Assembly: GCA_024403055.1 (NCBI GenBank)
Contig: JAKSSO010000006.1
Coordinates: forward strand, 1 to 37,608
Source: Mogibacterium sp.
Lineage (GTDB): Bacteria; Bacillota; Clostridia; Peptostreptococcales; Anaerovoracaceae
Direction: 5' to 3'
DNA length: 37,608 nucleotides
The notes under the pieces are model-generated. The model did no database searches. It saw only the letters and a list, made by a program, of their open reading frames with translations, and was not told the origin of the DNA. Positions 1 to 5,362 of the stretch are shown piece by piece (the stretch's first letter is position 1; the number at the start of each line of letters is the position of its first letter). The translations under genes and the position numbers were made by a program.

Positions 1-15
1 CTGCAGTGATTTCAT
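1..15 (-). CDS. 5' end of next gene in the nuoE operon (partial)
   Basis: Only the first five codons (MKSLQ) lie in the window. On the minus strand an AGGAGG ribosome binding site sits seven bases before this ATG, and the start lies 17 nt after the nuoE-like stop, so the gene is almost certainly cotranscribed. In related operons the next gene is often a histidine-kinase-like ATPase or the NuoF/HydB flavoprotein subunit, but nothing here decides which. Confidence 0.6.
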
Positions 16-32
16 TTTTAATCCTCCTAGCC

Positions 33-521
33 TTACTCATATTTAGCAAGAATGTCTGCAACCATGTCAGGCTTCATCTTGCCGTATACATCTCCGCCTA
101 CGATCATGACAGGTGCAAGTCCGCACGCTCCTACGCAGCGGCATGTCTCAAGCGAGAACTTTCCGTCTGCAGTGCATTCTCCATCGGAGATACCGAGAAC
201 CTTCTCGACCTCTTCGAGCACATTCCCCGATCCCTTTACATAGCATGCAGTTCCGAGACAAACGGAAATAACATACTTGCCCTTAGGTGACATAGAGAAC
301 TGTGCATAGAAAGTTGCAACACCATAAATCTTCTCAATTGGAATACCTGTCTGGTCTGAAATAATCTTCTGCACCTGGTATGGAAGATATCCGTATATCT
401 CCTGTGCTCCCTGCATGATCGGCATCAGGGCACCCTTCTGATCCTTGTACTTGGCGATTACTTCAAGCAGTTGGTTTTCCTGCTCTTTGGTTCCCTTAAA
501 AGGAACGTTTGATACTTTCAT
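33..521 (-). CDS. NADH dehydrogenase/hydrogenase 2Fe-2S subunit (NuoE/HydC/HndA family)
   Basis: This is a 162-residue thioredoxin-fold ferredoxin of the complex I 24-kDa (NuoE) family. Such subunits pass electrons between an NADH-oxidising flavoprotein and a partner, in Clostridia often an electron-bifurcating [FeFe] hydrogenase or formate dehydrogenase. The four expected cluster ligands are present: C88 and C93 (CLGTAC) and C129 and C133 (CVGAC). The N-terminal helical part contains the usual IPIEKIYGVATFYAQF segment. The length is normal for the family. An AAGGAGG-type ribosome binding site precedes the ATG, and a further gene starts 17 nt downstream. The partner subunits lie outside the window, so hydrogenase versus another oxidoreductase cannot be decided. 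Confidence 0.93.
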   Translation of the reverse strand: MKVSNVPFKGTKEQENQLLEVIAKYKDQKGALMPIMQGAQEIYGYLPYQVQKIISDQTGIPIEKIYGVATFYAQFSMSPKGKYVISVCLGTACYVKGSGNVLEEVEKVLGISDGECTADGKFSLETCRCVGACGLAPVMIVGGDVYGKMKPDMVADILAKYE

Positions 522-563
522 CTGCTTGTGCCTCCTTGGATATAAAATATTAAAAAATTGAAT

Positions 564-591
564 ATAGTATGTCGAACTAATTATAATCCAA
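564..591 (-). promoter_or_regulatory. Putative sigma-A promoter of the nuoE-like operon
   Basis: On the minus strand TTGGAT (586-591) and TACTAT (564-569) are separated by 16 bp, followed by an AT-rich leader of about 40 nt before the ATG at 521. The match to consensus is moderate. Confidence 0.45.
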
Positions 592-670
592 TATAATTTT
601 ATAATTTAATTGATTACACAACAAGTATTTTTGATGTATATTTATTGTAAATTACTTATCTAACGAATTC

Positions 671-687
671 GGCCGCATTTTGCGGCC
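671..687 (+). other. GC-rich hairpin upstream of the LD-carboxypeptidase gene
   Basis: GGCCGC and GCGGCC form a perfect six-pair stem around a five-base loop, 24 nt before the ATG at 712. No T-tract of note follows, so it looks more like a leader hairpin than a terminator. It leaves the ribosome binding site (TGGAG) free. Confidence 0.4.
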
Positions 688-711
688 TTAAACATTACAC
701 TGGAGCACATC

Positions 712-1878
712 ATGATCTATCCGAAATTCCCAAGAACACAAGAGTCTGCGGCTGCAGGCACCTTCACAGACGCAGCTTCGGATGCCCCTGTGATAGGCAT
801 CTGCGCACCAAGTGCCGGCATCGGCTACAAAGCCGCATCCTTCGACATGTCCGAAGAGATGATCCGTGCCCTCGGCTATCGCATCGTCGAGACCCCTTCT
901 GTCCGTTCCGACGACAACCCTTCCGCCTGTGCACAAGTACGCGGAGCTGAGTTCAATTCTCTTTTCGCTGATCCTGAAGTTGCTGCAGTTATCGCTGCGA
1001 CCGGCGGTGAATACAATATCGAAATGCTCCCGTATATCGACGAGCAGCTCATCCGCAGTAACCCGAAATGGTTCGCCGGATATTCCGATCCGACCAACAT
1101 CTCGTTTTACATGACTACCAAACTGGATATCGCAACTATCTACGGTTTCAACGCAGGCTCCTTCGACTGGCGCCCTCTCCACGAATATCAGGAGACAGCA
1201 CTCAATGTTCTGAGCAGCTGCATCACAGGCAACGCTGCGAACAGCTGCATCACCGATAGCACTGCAAACGGCAGCATCACTACCGACGCTGCGAGCGGCT
1301 GCATCCCGGTCCAGCATTCATACGACCTCTGGGATTCCACACGCGATTTCGAAAACATATGTCTTGATACCCCTGTCAGCTGGGATCTGTACCTGCCGAC
1401 GCATGGCGATACGACCGGCGCATTCATGCCTGCCTCTTCGCCATTCGAGCCGTCACGCGAGCCATTCGAAGTCAGCGGTAGACTGATCGGAGGCTGCACC
1501 GACGTTATCGACGCACTCATCGGTACTCCATATGAGGACAGCTCCGCATTCATCGAAAGATACGCCGACGACGACTTCATCTGGTATTTCGACACATTCG
1601 AGGTGAGTCCATTCAATCTCTACCTCTTCTTCACCAAGATGAGACTCGCCGGTTACCTCAGAAATGCCAAAGTGATCATTCTCGGACGCGTGATGTTCAC
1701 GCACGGAGCTTCGGAAGACGAATACATCGACTTGCTGAAGCGTGCACTGCCTGATATCCCGTTCGTCTGGGGCGCAGACATCGGTCACACCAAGCCTGCA
1801 ATGACGCTTATCAACGGCTCACTCGGAACGCTCAGGCTGCAGGACGGCAAAGCCGAGCTCACGATGGAGCTGAAATAG
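712..1878 (+). CDS. LD-carboxypeptidase / MccF-like serine peptidase (family S66)
   Basis: This 388-residue protein belongs to peptidase family S66, which includes LD-carboxypeptidases that trim the terminal D-alanine of murein tetrapeptides during recycling, and MccF, which cleaves microcin C. The nucleophile is Ser125 in the elbow FAGYSD. His359 (IGHTKPAM) and probably Glu297 (DTFEVSP) complete the Ser-Glu-His triad. The N-terminal IGICAPSAG strand and the GRLIGGCTDVID motif are typical. There is no signal peptide, so it should act in the cytoplasm. Residues 168-198, between the two lobes, carry a Ser/Thr/Ala/Cys-rich stretch made of 27-bp tandem repeats that the family normally lacks. The gene stands alone and converges on cyuA across a shared terminator. 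MccF-like immunity versus murein recycling cannot be told apart here. Confidence 0.88.
   Translation: MIYPKFPRTQESAAAGTFTDAASDAPVIGICAPSAGIGYKAASFDMSEEMIRALGYRIVETPSVRSDDNPSACAQVRGAEFNSLFADPEVAAVIAATGGEYNIEMLPYIDEQLIRSNPKWFAGYSDPTNISFYMTTKLDIATIYGFNAGSFDWRPLHEYQETALNVLSSCITGNAANSCITDSTANGSITTDAASGCIPVQHSYDLWDSTRDFENICLDTPVSWDLYLPTHGDTTGAFMPASSPFEPSREPFEVSGRLIGGCTDVIDALIGTPYEDSSAFIERYADDDFIWYFDTFEVSPFNLYLFFTKMRLAGYLRNAKVIILGRVMFTHGASEDEYIDLLKRALPDIPFVWGADIGHTKPAMTLINGSLGTLRLQDGKAELTMELK
1215..1305 (+). repeat. 27-bp in-frame tandem repeat inside the LD-carboxypeptidase gene
   Basis: Copies of CAGCTGCATCAC-like sequence begin at 1215, 1242, 1269 and 1296, exactly 27 bp apart. They encode a nine-residue repeat of the form [NS][SG][CS]ITxxxA. 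The copies have diverged by several substitutions but no indels, so the frame is kept. Confidence 0.8.
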
Positions 1879-1906
1879 AACACCTGCATACATGTCCATT
1901 AAAAAG

Positions 1907-1944
1907 AAAACTCCGTTTCACATTTCGTGATCCCGGAGTTTTTT
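1907..1944. terminator. Bidirectional terminator between LD-carboxypeptidase and cyuA
   Basis: AAAACTCCG (1907-1915) pairs with CGGAGTTTT (1934-1942), and T-tracts lie on both strands. It sits between two convergent genes, and the cyuA stop codon lies just beyond it. Confidence 0.85.
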
Positions 1945-1948
1945 GGTT

Positions 1949-3229
1949 CTAGTTGCTCTCGATCATCATTTCGATGATCTCGTTGTTGGTCTCGCGCATG
2001 CCTTCCTTGCCCAGACGGCCTACATTGTGTATCGAGTTCTCGACGCCCTTTGCCACTATGCCGTCTCCGCCATAGAACTGCTGACCATTCCTGAACATGT
2101 TATATCCCAGTATGCCGGCATCGACCGACGCTGCAATCTTGGCTGCACATGAAGCTTTTGCTCCATCACATATCATTCCCGATGTGATCGCCAGCGCATT
2201 GACAGTCGCGTGAACAGCATCCTGATAGTCGCCTCCGCATATGTAAGCAATCCCCGCACCTGCAGCTGCCCCTGCACTTACTGCTCCGCAATATGCTGAC
2301 AGTCTTCCAATGCCCGTTTTCTGGTGGATCGCTGTAAGATTGGATAGTACAAGTGCTCTGTATGTCTGTTCTTCAGTTGCTTTATATTCCTTCGCATACT
2401 CAAGCACCGGCAGTGAACATGTCATTCCCTGATTGCCGCTACCCGAATTGATTATTACAGGAAGCTCGCAGCCATTCATTCGTGCATCGGAACCCGCCGC
2501 AGCCATTGCCTTGGCTCTGTTTCTCACATCATCACCAAATGTACTCATGATGACCTTGCCTATGTTGGCACCGTAGTCATTCTTCATTCCTTCTTCGGCG
2601 ATCGCGGTATTGTATCCTATCTGACGACCGATCACGTCTCGTATGTCATCAATGTCTACTGTCATCGCAAAGTCCCAGATGTCCTTCATATCCAGAAGGC
2701 TGCGATCTGTGAGTCCGTTTTCCTCTTCGCCCGCCACAGGAACGTTAAGCAACACTTCCCCGTTCTTTTCGATGTATACAATATTGGTGTGGTAATTTGC
2801 GATCCTTACCATCGAATATTCTTCGCCGCAGTTGAGCCTGATGACGATATCAAAAGTAAGTCCGTCCTCGATATGCTCGATTGTGACAGGAATATTCTCA
2901 AGCCCTTTTTTAATTCCGGCGAGTTGCTCAGCAGATACCTCCGAGATTACCTCAAGTTCCCTATCAGCAGCTCCGGCAAGTGCGCCGGCGATTACGGCTG
3001 CAGAGATTCCCTTGAGTCCGCCGGTATTCGGAACGACAACGCTCTTGACATTCTTGATGATACTGCCGCTCGCTTTTACCTCGATTGAATCAGGGATCCC
3101 ACCCAGGACTTCAGCAGCCTTGGCGGCAGCATATGCCAGCGCGATCGGCTCCGTACAGCCCATTGCAGGGACCAGCTCCTCCTCAAGGATGCTCACATAT
3201 GCCTTATATTTCAAGTCATTCTTGTTCAC
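1949..3229 (-). CDS. cyuA: L-cysteine desulfidase (CyuA / UPF0597, serine dehydratase alpha-like)
   Basis: CyuA-type enzymes are Fe-S lyases that break L-cysteine into pyruvate, ammonia and sulfide. This 426-residue protein shows the family hallmarks: MGCTEPIALAYAAA near residue 23, NSGSGNQGMTCSLP in the middle, and GMICDGAKASCAAK near the C-terminus, which contributes cysteines for the Fe-S cluster. The start is a GTG nine bases after GGAGG; no ATG occurs nearby in frame. The gene has its own upstream non-coding region, which contains the 51-bp repeat elements. No transporter (CyuP) is adjacent, so cysteine versus serine or other substrates is inferred from the family. Confidence 0.9.
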   Translation of the reverse strand: MNKNDLKYKAYVSILEEELVPAMGCTEPIALAYAAAKAAEVLGGIPDSIEVKASGSIIKNVKSVVVPNTGGLKGISAAVIAGALAGAADRELEVISEVSAEQLAGIKKGLENIPVTIEHIEDGLTFDIVIRLNCGEEYSMVRIANYHTNIVYIEKNGEVLLNVPVAGEEENGLTDRSLLDMKDIWDFAMTVDIDDIRDVIGRQIGYNTAIAEEGMKNDYGANIGKVIMSTFGDDVRNRAKAMAAAGSDARMNGCELPVIINSGSGNQGMTCSLPVLEYAKEYKATEEQTYRALVLSNLTAIHQKTGIGRLSAYCGAVSAGAAAGAGIAYICGGDYQDAVHATVNALAITSGMICDGAKASCAAKIAASVDAGILGYNMFRNGQQFYGGDGIVAKGVENSIHNVGRLGKEGMRETNNEIIEMMIESN

Positions 3230-3368
3230 TTTATATTTCCTCCGCCGATAAAGCTCTATAACATCTCTATGCTTATCCTACTACTTTTTCATCATAAATA
3301 AAAGACCACAGGGATGCAGCTCGGAGTGGCTGTGTATCCGGGATGATAGACCGTCCTGTTTCGCTGAG

Positions 3369-3419
3369 TGTATCAGTGCAACTATGAAAAAGCTTGAAAT
3401 CTCGTTCGGCACTGATACA
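3369..3419 (+). repeat. 51-bp inverted-repeat element, copy A
   Basis: The ends are TGTATCAGTG and CACTGATACA; in this copy the arms are perfect over 12 bp if flanking bases are included. The 31-bp interior carries TTGAAATCTCGTT at internal positions 16-28. A 9-bp inverted repeat, AGCTCGGAG (3318-3326) and CTCCGAGCT (3442-3450), brackets this copy. I do not recognise the family. Confidence 0.85.
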
Positions 3420-3474
3420 CAATCTCTAATTTTACGTAAATCTCCGAGCTGAAATACCGTCCTGCTTCGCTGAG

Positions 3475-3525
3475 TGTATCAGTGCGACTATGAAAAAGCT
3501 TGAAATCTCGTTCGGCACTGATACA
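3475..3525 (+). repeat. 51-bp inverted-repeat element, copy B
   Basis: This is a near-identical duplicate of copy A. The 71-bp stretches 3350-3420 and 3456-3526 differ at two positions only, so this is a recent local duplication with a period of 106 bp that includes 19 bp of left flank. Confidence 0.85.
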
Positions 3526-3569
3526 CCTCCTCATTTTTTCTCACACAACTTTGCATATGAATAGAAAAA

Positions 3570-3620
3570 TGTATCAGTGTCCACCTCAATTCCAGTGCTT
3601 ACAGATCTCGCACTGATACA
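3570..3620 (-). repeat. 51-bp inverted-repeat element, copy C (diverged interior)
   Basis: Perfect TGTATCAGTG/CACTGATACA ends enclose a 31-bp interior. The interior matches the family 13-mer only weakly, and better in the reverse orientation. Confidence 0.75.
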
Positions 3621-3675
3621 CCACCTCGAACGAAGCGTAAAAAAACGATCCGATTTCTGCCCAGGAATACGAAAA

Positions 3676-3726
3676 TGTATCAGCCCTCAACGAGATATCA
3701 AGGGTTTCGGGCTCCTGACTGATACA
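3676..3726 (-). repeat. 51-bp inverted-repeat element, copy D (reverse orientation)
   Basis: The outer eight bases of the ends are TGTATCAG and CTGATACA; the inner two are changed. Read on the minus strand, the interior carries TTGATATCTCGTT at the same positions (16-28) as in copy A. Confidence 0.8.
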
Positions 3727-3728
3727 CA

Positions 3729-3807
3729 CAGCGTGACGGAGCGCTATTTACACCCAATGACAGCGTGACGGAGCGCTATTTACACCCAATGGCAGCGTGA
3801 CGGAGCG
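3729..3807. repeat. 32-bp tandem repeat, about 2.5 units
   Basis: Units beginning CAGCGTGACGGAGCG start at 3729, 3761 and 3793. The first two are essentially identical over 32 bp and the third keeps only its first 15 bases. There are no spacers between units. An open frame runs across part of it but shows no coding character. Confidence 0.85.
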
Positions 3808-3831
3808 TAAATAACATGCATCTCAAAAGAA

Positions 3832-3857
3832 AAATGCACCCGCATCCGGGTGCATTT
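3832..3857. terminator. Strong bidirectional terminator
   Basis: AAATGCACCCG (3832-3842) and CGGGTGCATTT (3847-3857) form an 11-pair stem with a four-base loop. On the minus strand it is followed by TTTTTCTTTTG. It lies 7 nt after the stop of a possible 33-codon minus-strand ORF and ends the 51-bp repeat island on the right. Confidence 0.85.
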
Positions 3858-3864
3858 CTATATT

Positions 3865-3966
3865 CTACCTTCTGCTGATGCGTACCTGTCTGTAACGCTC
3901 GAAGAAGGATACGAAAGGAGCCTTATCTGATATCTCTGTGCAAGGTTCAATATGCAGGTTTTCCAT
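3865..3966 (-). CDS. Possible 33-residue ORF or 3' remnant of a lost gene
   Basis: An ATG-started frame of 33 codons ends in ...SFFERYRQVRISRR and is followed at once by a strong terminator. This is the arrangement expected at the end of a real gene. No good ribosome binding site is seen near the ATG and the frame is closed three codons upstream of it. It may therefore be the decayed C-terminus of a longer gene, or chance. No family is recognised. Confidence 0.25.
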   Translation of the reverse strand: MENLHIEPCTEISDKAPFVSFFERYRQVRISRR

Positions 3967-4041
3967 TGAATGATAATGTTAAGATGATGTCAGCTCCCTG
4001 TGCGTGGTATTTTAAACCATGCGCCTGTAAAATCAATAACT

Positions 4042-4122
4042 TGCGTCAGAAAATGTGGGTTTTGCGTCAAATTTCATCTGGCATCTTCAGCAAATGACGC
4101 AAAACGGTCCCTAAATGACGCA
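4042..4122. repeat. Nested inverted repeat of TGCGTCA motifs
   Basis: TGCGTCA occurs at 4042 and 4063, and its complement TGACGCA at 4095 and 4116. The two motifs on each side are 21 bp apart and both pairs share the centre 4082. The inner arms extend to a perfect 10 bp (TTTTGCGTCA/TGACGCAAAA). The transcript could fold as a long imperfect hairpin just after the acyltransferase stop, which suggests a REP-like element or a terminator without a T-tract. Confidence 0.7.
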
Positions 4123-4125
4123 GCG

Positions 4126-5214
4126 TTACCGCCCAGATTCTTTTCTTCTGGTGTATATTTCCGCAAGAATGTTGGATGTGATAAAGATGGCCAAGCCCAC
4201 AACAAAGGCTGCAGTATCTCCGAATCCATCGTAATCGACCAACGTAAACACGGCGGCAGTCCAGCCGATAATGACCCAATGGGTACAGTAGACGCGGTTG
4301 ATATTGGAACTGATCCGTGTGATGATTTTTTTGAATCTGTTGTTGAGCGGCATAGCGATGAAGTGATAAAGACCTGTTGCAAACACTGTGCCGGTGAACA
4401 GGATCAGCGCATTAGGGGTCGAGAAGTGATAGTAATAGAGAATATCACCGTTCATCATTCCAAGACCGTTAGGAATCGAAATGAACATATACGCTGCGAG
4501 TATCACTGCGGAAACGGGAAATGAAATTGCATAATAGAGGTTGATGTTGCAGCAGCGGCGAATTGCCTTTGCGTATAGATAGCCGATGACCACGATAATG
4601 AACCAGTTCAGCAGCGGGAAGCAACTGTACACATCCGGATCAACATTTGAACATGTACCGACAAAAAGGCCTGCGAGCTCGTTCCACAGCGTGCTGCCGC
4701 AGTCGATAAAGCGCACATAACTGCCGATGGCGGACATTCCCAAAGCGGTCAGGAACACTGCAAGATCTGAAAATTTAAGTTTCTTCAGAATACCAAACAG
4801 CATAAGCGCAAGGCCTGCAAAAGGCATGATATCATTGCAGAGCAGATACATGACCATGCTGTTCCAACTTTCTTTACCAAGCAGGATCAGCAACAACCGT
4901 GGTAAGCCGTCACGGGCTATGTTGAGCAGGTAGCCGAAAAGAAATATCATAATACCTCTATTTATGAGTTTATTTGCATTTTCCTTCCAGCTGTATGCAA
5001 TGCCCAAGCCCATACACAGCATAAAGGTGCCGGCACCGAAAATGCTGTCAAGCACAGTGACCATGATATAATACGCCGTACTGCTATCCGCAGCCGGAGC
5101 CGTCAATTCCTCAAAGCAATGAACAAACACCATACCTACTATACAGACGGCCTTTGCAAAATCAAATTCAAATTGTCTAGATAAGTTTACCTCATCTTTT
5201 CCAAACATCTTCAT
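4126..5214 (-). CDS. Polytopic membrane acyltransferase-like protein (HGSNAT/DUF1624-like)
   Basis: This 362-residue integral membrane protein has about ten hydrophobic segments. Its start, RQFEFDFAKAVCIVGMVFVHCFEE, resembles the opening of DUF1624/heparan-alpha-glucosaminide N-acetyltransferase-like and acyltransferase-3 proteins, in which an Arg/Asp pair and a His at the end of the first helix are conserved. Such proteins move acyl groups across the membrane onto sugars or cell-envelope polymers. The acceptor here is unknown. A GGAG site lies seven bases before the ATG. It is a single gene with no sugar-polymer or peptidoglycan genes beside it. Assignment is by overall architecture and the first-helix motif only. 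Confidence 0.65.
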   Translation of the reverse strand: MKMFGKDEVNLSRQFEFDFAKAVCIVGMVFVHCFEELTAPAADSSTAYYIMVTVLDSIFGAGTFMLCMGLGIAYSWKENANKLINRGIMIFLFGYLLNIARDGLPRLLLILLGKESWNSMVMYLLCNDIMPFAGLALMLFGILKKLKFSDLAVFLTALGMSAIGSYVRFIDCGSTLWNELAGLFVGTCSNVDPDVYSCFPLLNWFIIVVIGYLYAKAIRRCCNINLYYAISFPVSAVILAAYMFISIPNGLGMMNGDILYYYHFSTPNALILFTGTVFATGLYHFIAMPLNNRFKKIITRISSNINRVYCTHWVIIGWTAAVFTLVDYDGFGDTAAFVVGLAIFITSNILAEIYTRRKESGR

Positions 5215-5252
5215 ACTTTAACTCCGTTGAGATCTTCTGCCGACAGGAAATA

Positions 5253-5280
5253 AAGGCGTACTGCATAAGCAATACGCCTT
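5253..5280 (-). terminator. Terminator after ppdK
   Basis: AAGGCGTA (5253-5260) and TACGCCTT (5273-5280) form the outer stem. TGC/GCA extends it inside, around an ATAA loop. The minus strand continues with TTTATTTCC. It closes the rpsU-ppdK operon. Confidence 0.75.
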
Positions 5281-5362
5281 ATCTCCCTTTGCAGGTTAAT
5301 TATTTGATTATTAGCATTGAGTGCTCGAAAACCATTGATTTTACCGGGTTTTTGACTCAATC

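Noticed and set aside
688..1317. 209-codon minus-strand frame opposite the LD-carboxypeptidase gene
   Set aside because: The plus-strand gene has the catalytic motifs and a good fit to family length; the antisense frame matches nothing.
3577..3768. 63-codon plus-strand frame across the repeat island
   Set aside because: It runs through elements C, D and the tandem repeat, has no ribosome binding site, and its sequence is explained by the repeats.
3369..3807. Possible CRISPR array (repeated short sequences with fixed-length variable segments)
   Set aside because: The repeated parts are inverted ends rather than direct repeats, distances between elements vary, the interiors share a conserved 13-mer, and no cas gene is present.
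4000..4524. 174-codon plus-strand frame
   Set aside because: It lies opposite the membrane acyltransferase gene, whose hydrophobic helices and start signals are convincing; the plus frame is its shadow.
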